A stretch of 64,000 nucleotides of DNA from positions 1-64,000 of the forward strand of contig NZ_PUJW01000012.1 of NCBI RefSeq assembly GCF_011189575.1. The letters are read 5' to 3'. Positions 16,996-24,945 of this stretch are shown one piece after another. The notes below the pieces were generated by a model. It saw only the letters and a list, made by a program, of their open reading frames with translations. It did not search any database and was not told the DNA's origin. Origin of the DNA: Photorhabdus cinerea. GTDB lineage: Bacteria; Pseudomonadota; Gammaproteobacteria; Enterobacterales; Enterobacteriaceae. A program made the position numbers and the translations under genes. How positions within the stretch are numbered: the first letter of the stretch is position 1; each line of letters begins with the position of its first letter.

Positions 16996-17267
16996 TGACC
17001 GTCAAGCAGAAGCTTGAAATCAAAAATCGGTTGGGAATGCATGCCCGGCCAGCAATGAAACTGTATGACCTGGTACAGCTTTTTAAATCTCACGTTATCT
17101 TACGCAATGATAGCCATGTTGAAGCTGAAGCCAGCAGTGTGATTGCCATGCTGATGCTGGATTCAGAAAAAGGCAGCTATATTGAAGTTGAAGCCAACGG
17201 TCCAGATGAAGAGCAAGCTCTTGCAGCTATCATTGATCTATTTAATTCGGGATTTGACGAAGAATAA
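16995..17267 (+). CDS. npr: NPr, phosphocarrier of the nitrogen PTS
   Basis: 90 aa (E. coli 90). HPr-like, with the active His in GMHARPAMKLYDL (His near residue 16). It carries phosphate from PtsP to PtsN. It overlaps rapZ by one base (TAATG), so translation is coupled. A terminator lies 125 bp downstream. Confidence 0.97.
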   Translation: MTVKQKLEIKNRLGMHARPAMKLYDLVQLFKSHVILRNDSHVEAEASSVIAMLMLDSEKGSYIEVEANGPDEEQALAAIIDLFNSGFDEE

Positions 17268-17392
17268 CATCACCTACTCACCAGGGCCTTATCATGCTTT
17301 TCACCGTTTTTCATTAGCAACACAAAACAGTTCGTGATCATGATCTCTTTCTTTTCGAGTAAGAACAGCCTACTATCAGGTTAATTATTTTA

Positions 17393-17430
17393 AATAACAC
17401 CCCCCTCCTTACGGTGCGGGGTGTTATTTT
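17393..17430 (+). terminator. rho-independent terminator of the rpoN-npr cluster
   Basis: A perfect 11-bp inverted repeat (17393-17403 with 17418-17428), 14-base loop, followed by TT. It lies immediately ahead of rnk; a leftmost GTG of the rnk frame falls inside this hairpin, which helps reject that start. Confidence 0.85.
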
Positions 17431-17456
17431 GTGTTGGAATCCATTTGGAGTGTGGT

Positions 17457-17867
17457 ATGACTAAACCAGCAATTATTATCAACGAATTAGACGCGGAACG
17501 TTTAGACTCCCTGTTGGAACAACCGGCGTTTGCAGATACTAGTATCGCTGATGCTTTGAATGAGGAGCTGGATCGTGCAGAGATTGTACCGCCAGCAGAA
17601 ATTCCATCAGACGTTGTGACTATGAACAGCCGGGTTCGTTTCCTTGATCTAACAAGCAGTGAAGAGCGGGTACGAACTTTAGTTTATCCAGCATCACTGC
17701 AAGACAGTTCAGACCAGCTTTCTGTCATGGCTCCTCTGGGTGCTGCATTATTGGGTCTTCGTATTGGCGATGAAATCAGTTGGAAATTGCCAAATGGCGA
17801 AGAAACCCGGGTCAAAGTATTAGAATTACTTTACCAACCAGAAGCTGCCGGTGAGCTACACCGTTAA
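17457..17867 (+). CDS. rnk: Rnk, regulator of nucleoside diphosphate kinase (GreA/B-like)
   Basis: 136 aa from MTKPAIIINELD, matching the E. coli start; the frame extends upstream to 17421, but into a terminator. GGAG lies just before the ATG. Rnk has a short coiled coil and a GreA/GreB-type C-terminal domain (SVMAPLGAALLGLRIGDEISWKLPNGEE) and binds RNA polymerase in competition with Gre factors. It is monocistronic and points toward the island at 17926. Confidence 0.95.
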   Translation: MTKPAIIINELDAERLDSLLEQPAFADTSIADALNEELDRAEIVPPAEIPSDVVTMNSRVRFLDLTSSEERVRTLVYPASLQDSSDQLSVMAPLGAALLGLRIGDEISWKLPNGEETRVKVLELLYQPEAAGELHR

Positions 17868-17925
17868 TTCAGTCTGCCCATTTAAATCATGGCTGATCAC
17901 AATGATTGAATCTGAGTATCTCTTA

Positions 17926-17952
17926 TTAACCAGCGATACTCATTTCTGGCAA
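17926..17952 (-). repeat. displaced copy of the pmbA 3' end (island left boundary)
   Basis: Read on the minus strand it encodes LLPEMSIAG followed by TAA, the C-terminus of PmbA, whose own last codons at 22561-22590 read LLPEMSIAGQ. About 21 of 22 bases of the core CCAGCGATACTCATTT(C/T) region are identical and in the same orientation. No pmbA body follows here. A direct repeat of a gene end bounding foreign DNA is what site-specific integration leaves behind. Confidence 0.75.
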
Positions 17953-18159
17953 CAGAGCAGGATTCTGCTTTGTATAAAAATCAATCGCTATACAGATATT
18001 GATAATTTCGCATATCCAATATGATTTTATTGATAGGTTTTGATATCTTTTTTGTATTTTTATTGAGCATACAAAGAGTTATTTTCACCCAAAATAACCA
18101 TATTAAAAATGTGAGATCTAGCCCTATTGTGGAGATAGAGTGCAAAAGAAGGTACAATA

Positions 18160-19734
18160 ATGCACACTTTATTTTTCATAAAACGAAATAACATGAAATT
18201 AATTGATCGTAGATATTATAAATATATTTTAGCTATAGTTATTGGATTAGGTTTAACTTATCTATTGAACCCTTTCATCTTTCAAAAAGATTCTAGCATA
18301 CCTCACTTATCAACTTTTTCACTGTTATTATCGATTTTCCTTTTAATTAAGGAGAAAAACAAGATCCTAAACAGTATTGGAGGTATACTCCTTTTCTTTC
18401 TTCTCATCCAAATAAATTATTCTCTTGTTTTTGGCGAAAGAATATCAGTATCAGTTCTTGATTCATTTGTTGAGACGAATAAAAAAGAATCATTATCTAT
18501 GGTCAGTCATTTATTTTTCATAATGTTATTTCCAGCAATAATGGTAACAATAGCTTTATTTTACTTAATAACTAAGAAGACAGGAAACATTCATTATCAC
18601 GTATCATTTAAAGCATTACCTATATTTATTTTTTCTACTACATTTTTCCTTAGTGCTTCTACTATAGATAAGCAATTATTATCAGACATTAAAGAGGATG
18701 ACAAAACAGTTGGACGATTTATAAGAGACAGATATCCCGCTGTAATTGGGGACCTTGCTTATTTGTATATTTCCAGAAATTCAAATGATAAGTATGCAGA
18801 TATAAATGAAATAAATAAATTCAACGATTCAATAATAGGCAAGAAAAATAATGATATTGACACTATTATTTTTATAATTGGTGAATCATCATTATCAACT
18901 CATTATAGTGCATATGGATATGAGTTAAATACGACACCAAACATGAATAATATATTTTCTTCTAACGGAGGCTGTATAATTGATAACGCACATTCTAGCG
19001 CTCCAATAACAAGAAACTCTATCTCTATGTCTCTTGCATTTCATACACCTGAAAGCGAAGAAAACTTATTTAAAAATAAATCAATAATAGAAATGGCTAA
19101 ATCAAACGGCTATAAGACTTATTGGTTGGGTTCGCAAGAGCTGGATGGGCTTCACTCATCCAAATACGGATTTATCGCAAAAAAATCCGATATAATAAAA
19201 TTAACAAACTATAAAGATGACAACCTAAGCTCTCTATTACATAACGTTCTTTCAGATAAAGAAGAAAAAAGATTCATCGTAATTCATTTACATGGTAGCC
19301 ATATGCCTTATAAGAATTACGATAACGATGATAAGTTAGCATTACCTAATGCTGATAAATATGACTTAACTATCCACTATACAGATAGAATCATAAAGAA
19401 TATATATGATGTCATTAACAAAAAGAACATCAATTATTCACTGATATATACTTCCGATCATGGGGAAATAATTAATAAAGGACATGGTTATCAAAAAGGT
19501 AGAGAGCAATATCTCGTGCCTTTCATGTACAAATCAAATAATCACCAATATAACTGTCAATTTATAGAGTCATTCAAAAATAAAGATGGCTATTTAAGTG
19601 GGTTAATGAATAAGTATATATTATCAGAACTCATAGGCTACAATATTGAACTATCAATCCTTAACAAGGAAAAAAACAATGACTGGGTGTTAACAGCAGA
19701 TGAATCTATTTTACCGTTTTCACAGATAGAATGA
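18160..19734 (+). CDS. phosphoethanolamine transferase-like membrane sulfatase-fold protein
   Basis: 524 aa. The N-terminal 180 residues contain about five hydrophobic membrane segments; the rest is a periplasmic alkaline-phosphatase/sulfatase fold as in EptA, EptB, EptC/CptA and OpgE. Visible motifs: IIGESSLSTHYSAYGYELNT (near residue 240; the usual catalytic Thr after GE is Ser here), HSSAPITRNSI, HLHGSHMPY, and the metal-binding TSDHGEI near residue 430. It would add phosphoethanolamine to LPS, periplasmic glucan or another glycan; which one cannot be told. AAGG precedes the start. It is very AT-rich compared with its neighbours and lies in the pmbA island, suggesting transfer. Confidence 0.8.
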   Translation: MHTLFFIKRNNMKLIDRRYYKYILAIVIGLGLTYLLNPFIFQKDSSIPHLSTFSLLLSIFLLIKEKNKILNSIGGILLFFLLIQINYSLVFGERISVSVLDSFVETNKKESLSMVSHLFFIMLFPAIMVTIALFYLITKKTGNIHYHVSFKALPIFIFSTTFFLSASTIDKQLLSDIKEDDKTVGRFIRDRYPAVIGDLAYLYISRNSNDKYADINEINKFNDSIIGKKNNDIDTIIFIIGESSLSTHYSAYGYELNTTPNMNNIFSSNGGCIIDNAHSSAPITRNSISMSLAFHTPESEENLFKNKSIIEMAKSNGYKTYWLGSQELDGLHSSKYGFIAKKSDIIKLTNYKDDNLSSLLHNVLSDKEEKRFIVIHLHGSHMPYKNYDNDDKLALPNADKYDLTIHYTDRIIKNIYDVINKKNINYSLIYTSDHGEIINKGHGYQKGREQYLVPFMYKSNNHQYNCQFIESFKNKDGYLSGLMNKYILSELIGYNIELSILNKEKNNDWVLTADESILPFSQIE

Positions 19735-19741
19735 GATAAGA

Positions 19742-19775
19742 TTACGACCACTTATTTAGTGTGGTCGTAAGCTAT
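19742..19775 (+). terminator. bidirectional-looking terminator after the transferase gene
   Basis: A perfect 10-bp inverted repeat (19742-19751 with 19761-19770), 9-base loop. A T-rich run follows a few bases later. It separates the transferase from the convergent tail-fibre fragment. Confidence 0.65.
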
Positions 19776-19790
19776 ATTTTTTTGTATTTC

Positions 19791-20348
19791 CTATTTTGAC
19801 AATATCACTTGGTTCATTATTTGTGCCCCATCCTGCCATCTCAATGTCGAAGGTGGTATAAATTCAATTCTACCCCACCAATTCCCAGGCCATTGAGTGG
19901 AAAAGACTCTTTGATTAACAGGTACTTCTAATGGCAACCATTGACCAGAGGTGGTTCTGATATAGACTAAACAACCCGCTATACTTTCTGTGCACACCAT
20001 ATCGCCCCGGTCTTGTACTCTGCCATTCCAAACGACTATTTCTTGAGTTCTGCGAGTACCAGCATCTTTTTGTAGATACCTACCATCAGACTCGCCTCTG
20101 GTATAACACTCTCCCCTCACTGCATAGTTCCCAGCAGGTTGATAGTTGCCGTGCGGTTGGTATCGTCCATCCGATTCCCCTTTTAAATATGCCCCTACAT
20201 CCCCCGCACTCAGATTGACATCCCCACTCAACACCTTACCATTCACTTTCCGACTATTCGGCACTGCACTCTTCGCCAGATTCACCGTTTCCACTAAGCC
20301 GATTATGGAACTTTTCATCATTAAAATGATCTGATCATCCTCTTTCAT
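19791..20348 (-). pseudogene. 5'-truncated phage tail-fibre gene
   Basis: The frame encodes about 185 residues with the repeats seen in the C-terminal half of P2/Mu-type tail fibres: VPNSRKVNGKVLSGDVNLS, AGDVGAYLKGESDGRYQPHG, NYQPAGNYAVRGE, ESDGRYLQKD, then a C-terminal globular tip (VYIRTTSGQWLPLEV ... LRWQDGAQIMNQVILSK). The N-terminal attachment part is absent: just upstream begins an ISAs1-type transposase remnant, and the frame that continues to 20492 reads through that IS. No other tail genes are near. It is probably the scar of a prophage or tail-like bacteriocin cluster. A shorter expressed protein starting at 20348 or 20318 cannot be excluded. Confidence 0.7.
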
Positions 20349-20354
20349 AAAAAG

Positions 20355-21178
20355 GTGATTTTGATTATTTTTAATTATATCAATGATATCCCTGACCCAC
20401 GCGATGATATCAATAGAAAAACATGAATTAATAGATGTGATTTTTCTGGTCTGTGCGGCTGTTCTGAGTGGCGCATCTGGCTGGAAATCCATTCAGGAAT
20501 TTGGCGAGTTATAATTTAAATGGCTTAAACAGCATGCCGCTTTTACTCACGGCATTCTCCACCGATACTGTATTGAGAATATTATCAAAGCCATCGATAG
20601 TTATGCTTTCATTGAAGATCTTTATTCTTGGATCAATCATCGTCGGAACGATTTTATTATGGGGATAAACAAACAATCAAAAACAGCGCTATGAGTTTGT
20701 TAAATCTTGCTTTGCCCGCCATTATGATAGTGATGAACTCATTGAGTTTACCGAGAAAAATCAGGAATACAGTCGTACAGAACAACGTACAGTGATGCAA
20801 ATCAGCACCGGACTCCCCGAAACACTTCAACACCGCTGGCCGTCTATTACACTGTTTGATAGAAGTGGCCTACGAAAGAGGAGTAAAAGGAGAAACCTAT
20901 TGTGATTCACGCGGGTATGTGAGTTCATTACCGTTGGATGCTAAAGCGGCGGCAAAAACAATTAGGCGGAACTGGGGGATCGAAAATGAACTGCTCTGGA
21001 TACTGGATGTCACCTTTCAGGAAGATGAATTATCCCTGAAAGACCCAGATGGGGCGGCCCATATGGCATTATTTAACACGTGATCAAACAACATACGAGA
21101 CTGAAAGACAGTCAAGCATCGAAACGCCGGAGAGCGGCATGGTCAGGAGAATTTTGCAGTGAACTTATCTTTGGTTGA
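20355..21178 (+). pseudogene. degenerate ISAs1-family transposase
   Basis: Pieces in shifting frames rebuild an ISAs1 transposase: FNYINDIPDPRDD, then (from 20404) HELIDVIFLVCAAVLSGASG and WKSIQEFGEL with an in-frame TAA, then INHRRNDFIMG, then HYDSDELIEFTEKNQEYSR, a shift to RGYVSSLPLDAKAAAKTIRR and NWGIENELLWILDVTFQED (20856-21083), and a last shift to KRRRAAWSGEF with TGA at 21176-21178. The WxIEN and LDVTF motifs are diagnostic. At least one nonsense codon and several frameshifts make it inactive. Confidence 0.85.
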
Positions 21179-21204
21179 ATTATGAGCAAAGTGGAATCCC
21201 GCCC

Positions 21205-21290
21205 TGTTTCTGGCAGTGATGTAATATGTAATACTGCACCCCACTGGATATTATTAAGGATTTTAAGATCATCCCTAATAATAACGCTGA
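21205..21290 (-). repeat. second, diverged copy of the pmbA 3' end
   Basis: On the minus strand this segment encodes IIRDDLKILNNIQWGAVL then SLPETG, which lines up with the PmbA C-terminus TIGDDIETRSNIQCGSVLLP. At the DNA level the stretch CACTGGATATTA and flanks, then ATCATCCC(C/T)AATA, are shared with 22605-22650. It has drifted and lost the correct ending, in the same orientation as pmbA and as the copy at 17926. It lies immediately after the ISAs1 remnant. Confidence 0.55.
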
Positions 21291-21498
21291 ATGCTTTCTT
21301 CATTGCCAACATAATCACATCTACCTGTTTAGGTATAACATAATCCCAGCAAGATAATATTCCGACCTTAATTGAAAATAGCTCAATACTCCAGCATAAG
21401 CCAACCAAAAATCTGCGGGAAAAAGACTTGGATACCATGCCATCTAACAGATTATTGAATTAAATATTAAACAATAACGTTGATATAAAGATACACAT

Positions 21499-21535
21499 AG
21501 CATATGCTTCACATACGTTTCATATATGGATTATA
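21499..21535. promoter_or_regulatory. palindromes upstream of the parD-like/map operon
   Basis: A perfect 10-bp palindrome (AGCATATGCT, 21499-21508) and an 8-bp palindrome (CATATATG, 21521-21528) lie within 40 bp of the start codon, with a TATATT-like -10 candidate at about 21531. Their placement suits autoregulation by the ParD-like protein, but short AT-rich palindromes are common by chance. Confidence 0.35.
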
Positions 21536-21538
21536 TTT

Positions 21539-21745
21539 ATGGGCATTGTGAAGATCTCTGATGAACTACACGAAGAAATCAGAAAAGCGAGTAACGTAAT
21601 GTCACGTTCAATCAATTCTCAGGCTGAGTTCTGGATAAAAATGGGGATGCTTGCAGAATTAAATCCTAATTTGACGTTTAGTGAAATAATTCAGCAGCAA
21701 TTCAAAAAAGAAAACATATTATTATCTGGAGTGTATGGTGAATAA
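21539..21745 (+). CDS. ParD-like ribbon-helix-helix protein
   Basis: 68 aa. The start MGIVKISDELHEEIRKASNV is a ribbon-helix-helix beta-strand and first helix; SRSINSQAEFWIKMGMLAEL follows as the second helix. This matches the ParD_like family rather than classical ParD, which pairs with ParE. Its stop overlaps the start of the adjacent methionine aminopeptidase gene by 11 bp, so the two are translationally coupled. I infer a DNA-binding autoregulator or an antitoxin-like partner; no ParE toxin is beside it. Confidence 0.75.
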   Translation: MGIVKISDELHEEIRKASNVMSRSINSQAEFWIKMGMLAELNPNLTFSEIIQQQFKKENILLSGVYGE

Positions 21746-22514
21746 TATTTATATAAAAACTCCCACCGAAATAGAGCTAATGAGGCAATCAGGCAAACTA
21801 CTTGCACAAGTTTTTAGGATGCTTGATCAATTTATTAAACCCGGGATTACCACGATGGACATTAACGATAAAGCAGAAGACTTTATCGTTAATGTTTTAG
21901 GTGCTCGTCCTGCAAGTAAAGGGCAATATGGCTATCAATATGTATTAAATACTTCAATAAATGAAGTTGTTTGTCATGGCATTCCTAATAGAAATTATAA
22001 AATTAAAAATAGCGATATCATTAACGTAGACATCACTTTGGAAAAAAACGGTTTTATTGCTGACTCAAGTAAAATGTATCTGTTCCCAGCAGCGTCATTG
22101 CCAGCAAAAAATTTAGTAAAAACAACCTATGCTGCAATGTGGGAAGGCATCAAAGTGGTGAAACCAGGCGCACATTTAGGCGATGTAGGCTATGCAATTC
22201 AGAATCACGCTGAACGAGCAGGTTATAGTGTTGTGCGCGAATATTGTGGTCACGGCATTGGACGAGAAATGCACGAAAGTCCACAAGTTTTGCATTATGG
22301 TCATCGTGATACTGGTTTAATTCTAAAAGAAGGTATGACTTTTACTATTGAACCTATGATTAATCAAGGTTCCGCAAAAATCAAAACGAAGAAAGATGGT
22401 TGGACAGTCGTGACACGAGATAAAAAACTATCTGCTCAATGGGAACATACCATTTTGGTTACAAACGACGGATATGAAGTGCTCACGATTAGAGATGAAG
22501 AGTTAGCCGTTTAA
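21735..22514 (+). CDS. type I methionine aminopeptidase, island-borne second copy
   Basis: 259 aa (E. coli MAP 264). All five-ligand metal-site residues are retained: Asp99, Asp110, His173, Glu206, Glu237, with the substrate-site His81 (CHGIP) and His180. Signature VREYCGHGIGREMHE. It should remove N-terminal Met from nascent chains. Low GC and position inside the pmbA island mark it as acquired; the housekeeping map gene normally lies by rpsB, not here. Its coupling to a ParD-like gene suggests a specialised role such as a resistant MAP variant, a stress copy or an addiction-type unit. The biochemical call is firm; the role is unknown. Confidence 0.9.
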   Translation: MVNNIYIKTPTEIELMRQSGKLLAQVFRMLDQFIKPGITTMDINDKAEDFIVNVLGARPASKGQYGYQYVLNTSINEVVCHGIPNRNYKIKNSDIINVDITLEKNGFIADSSKMYLFPAASLPAKNLVKTTYAAMWEGIKVVKPGAHLGDVGYAIQNHAERAGYSVVREYCGHGIGREMHESPQVLHYGHRDTGLILKEGMTFTIEPMINQGSAKIKTKKDGWTVVTRDKKLSAQWEHTILVTNDGYEVLTIRDEELAV

Positions 22515-22560
22515 CACGACTAACTACATTCAGCTCGTAATTTAACTTGTGGGTGAGCCT

Positions 22561-23901
22561 CTATTGGCCAGCGATACTCATTTCCGGCAGTAACACTGAA
22601 CCACACTGGATATTACTACGAGTTTCAATATCATCCCCAATAGTAACCATATTAGCCCACATATCTTTCAAATTACCGGCAATAGTAATCTCACTGACAG
22701 GATACTGAATCTCACCATTTTCTACCCAAAAACCGGCGGCACCACGAGAATAATCGCCGGTTACTGCACTTACTCCCTGCCCCATCAGTTCAGTAACCAC
22801 TAATCCTCTTCCCATTTGACGCAGTAAACCAGCAAAATCCTGCCCTTGCCCTGCAATACACCAGTTATGGATACCCCCAGCATGGCCAGTACTTGCCATT
22901 CCCAGTTTACGGGCAGAATAACTTGTCAGAAGCCAGGTTTGTAATACACCATCCTTGATAATATCTCGATTACTGGTACACACACCTTCACTATCAAATG
23001 GAGAGGATGCTAGCCCCGCCAACAAGTGTGGCCGTTCTTCAATCGTCAACCATGATGGCAGGATTTGTTTACCCAGATGATCAAGCAGGAAAGAAGATTT
23101 ACGGTAAATACTACTGCCACTGATAGCACCAACTAAATGACCGAAAAGACCCGTTGCAACTTCGGCAGCAAATAATACAGGCGCTTTCATGGTCGGTAAT
23201 TTACGTGGCGACAAACGAGATAACACACGACGAGCGCATTCCTGCCCAACCCATTCTGGCGATTTTAAGTCTTCAAAACGGCGGCTGATGGTATATGCAT
23301 AATCCCGTTCCATATCACCATCAACTTCAGCAATCACACAACTCGACATCGAATGACGGCTAGAGCAATAGCTTTGCAGCATGCCGTGGCTATTGCCAAA
23401 CACCCGAATACCATAATGGCTGTTAAAACTACCACCCTCAGTATTGTTAATACGCTTATCTGCCTGTAATGCAGCTTGTTCTGCACGAGCAGCTAATTCA
23501 ATTGCTTTATCAGCATCCAATTCTGTTGGGTGGAACAAATCAAGATTTGGCGCATCAAACGCCAGTAATGCTTTATCCGCAGGACCAGCACATGGGTCTG
23601 GAGAGGTATAGCGAGCAATATCAATCGCAGCCTGGACAGTACGGTTAATGGCATCCGGGCTTAAATCTGTTGACGATGCGCTACCTTTACGTCGCTGATG
23701 ATATACAGTGATCCCTAGCGCCCCATCACTGTTGAATTCTACATTTTCTATTTCACCAAAGCGGGTACTGACACCAATACCCGTTGTTTTATTAACAGCT
23801 ACTTCCGCAGCATCACAACCCGCTTTTGCCAGCTCTAATGCCTGTGAAACTGCATTTTCCAGTTGTTTGCGTTGTTCCGCAATTTGATCAATGATTTTCA
23901 T
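22561..23901 (-). CDS. pmbA: TldE/PmbA, non-catalytic subunit of the TldD/TldE metalloprotease
   Basis: 446 aa (E. coli 450). PmbA forms a heterodimer with TldD that degrades unfolded peptides, matures microcin B17 and processes CcdA in E. coli. Landmarks: TGIGVSTRFGEIENVEFNSD, HQRRKGSASSTDLSPDA, GFWVENGEIQYPVSEITIAGNLKDM and the C-terminal SNIQCGSVLLPEMSIAGQ. It lacks the TldD HExxxH zinc site, as expected. Its 3' end is the apparent integration site of the island to the left. Divergent from yjgA across 200 bp. Confidence 0.98.
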   Translation of the reverse strand: MKIIDQIAEQRKQLENAVSQALELAKAGCDAAEVAVNKTTGIGVSTRFGEIENVEFNSDGALGITVYHQRRKGSASSTDLSPDAINRTVQAAIDIARYTSPDPCAGPADKALLAFDAPNLDLFHPTELDADKAIELAARAEQAALQADKRINNTEGGSFNSHYGIRVFGNSHGMLQSYCSSRHSMSSCVIAEVDGDMERDYAYTISRRFEDLKSPEWVGQECARRVLSRLSPRKLPTMKAPVLFAAEVATGLFGHLVGAISGSSIYRKSSFLLDHLGKQILPSWLTIEERPHLLAGLASSPFDSEGVCTSNRDIIKDGVLQTWLLTSYSARKLGMASTGHAGGIHNWCIAGQGQDFAGLLRQMGRGLVVTELMGQGVSAVTGDYSRGAAGFWVENGEIQYPVSEITIAGNLKDMWANMVTIGDDIETRSNIQCGSVLLPEMSIAGQ

Positions 23902-24101
23902 TAATTACCCATAATTTGATAAATAAAGGGAAAATCTGTCGAGAAAACAGAACCATCTTATCCACAAAGATAATGCCGAGTGGTAATCAGGGGTTTTTCC
24001 CAGTTACAATACACAATATTAGGATGTTAACACCCACCGGGCTACAGGTCATTCTCCAAAATCAACCTGCCTAATCCGGCCTTTTTAAAAGGAAAACCAC
24101 C

Positions 24102-24641
24102 ATGGCAAAGCAGCCTGAAGATTGGCTCAATGATTATCCTGCTGAAGAGGAAGAAGAAGAGATAATTTGGGTCAGTAAAAGCGAAATTAAACGTGATGCA
24201 GAAGCATTGAAAAAGCTGGGAGCAGAATTAGTTGATCTCGGCAAAAGTGCTCTTGAACGCATCCCGTTAGATGAAGATCTGCTGGCGGCCATTGAACTTG
24301 CGCAGAAGATAAAAAGAGAGGGACGCCGTCGCCAGTTACAATTAATCGGTAAAATGCTACGTGCCCGAGATGTCGAGCCAATTACTACCGCACTTGATAA
24401 ACTGAAAAATCGCCACAATCAGCAAACTGCTCTGTTCCATAAATTAGAAGAGCTGCGTGATAAACTAGTTAATGGCAACGATGAAGTTATTGATGAGGTT
24501 GTGGAACTCTTTCCACAAACCGATCGCCAACAGATGCGTACACTGATCCGAAATGCCAAAAAAGAAAAGGTGGCTAATAAGCCACCTAAATCTTATCGTC
24601 AGATTTTCCAGTATCTTAAAGATATGGCCGAATCGACCTAA
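24102..24641 (+). CDS. darP: DarP (YjgA), 50S subunit assembly factor
   Basis: 179 aa (E. coli 183). Highly charged, all-helical: an acidic N-terminus (DYPAEEEEEEI) then WVSKSEIKRDAEALKKLGAELVDL and the C-terminal RTLIRNAKKEKVANKPPKSYRQIFQYL. It binds late 50S intermediates and the peptidyl-transferase centre. The pmbA-yjgA divergent pair is conserved in enterobacteria. Confidence 0.96.
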   Translation: MAKQPEDWLNDYPAEEEEEEIIWVSKSEIKRDAEALKKLGAELVDLGKSALERIPLDEDLLAAIELAQKIKREGRRRQLQLIGKMLRARDVEPITTALDKLKNRHNQQTALFHKLEELRDKLVNGNDEVIDEVVELFPQTDRQQMRTLIRNAKKEKVANKPPKSYRQIFQYLKDMAEST

Positions 24642-24662
24642 CTGTCATAAATATATAAGGCT

Positions 24663-24941
24663 CTAATTCTGTAAGGGGACAATATTAAAACTAAGTTCCC
24701 CTTCCAGCTCTCCTTCCGCTTCTTCAAACAAGAGTACTAACGAGGCAAAATGGCGTCTTTTCTGCTGCGTAAAATGGATAAAATTGACCTCCACAGGTAA
24801 ACCAATTCCTCCTGTCACAACATCCCACAAAGCATCCAGATTGTTACCAAACTCGTCTCCTAACTCAAATTGCTCAGAAAACTGCTGATAGAACATATTC
24901 AGATCAGGGATTCGGTCAAAATCAAACTCCACTTTATGCAT
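24663..24941 (-). CDS. barstar-family ribonuclease inhibitor
   Basis: 92 aa (barstar 89). Barstar fold: FDFDRIPDLNMFYQQFSEQF, then LDALWDVVTGGIGLPVEVNF, whose Leu-Asp-Ala-Leu-Trp-Asp region is the barnase-docking helix signature. It begins 4 bp after the ribonuclease gene, so the two are one operon and this is the immunity protein. Related to E. coli YhcO, which lacks a barnase partner. Confidence 0.93.
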   Translation of the reverse strand: MHKVEFDFDRIPDLNMFYQQFSEQFELGDEFGNNLDALWDVVTGGIGLPVEVNFIHFTQQKRRHFASLVLLFEEAEGELEGELSFNIVPLQN

Positions 24942-24945
24942 AACG

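Noticed and set aside
20349..20492. N-terminal 48 residues of the tail-fibre open frame
   Set aside because: This part is antisense to the ISAs1 transposase remnant and has no fibre similarity.
21112..21438. 108-codon minus-strand open frame taken as a gene
   Set aside because: It mixes antisense of the ISAs1 end with a drifted pmbA 3' copy; better explained as repeat plus relic.
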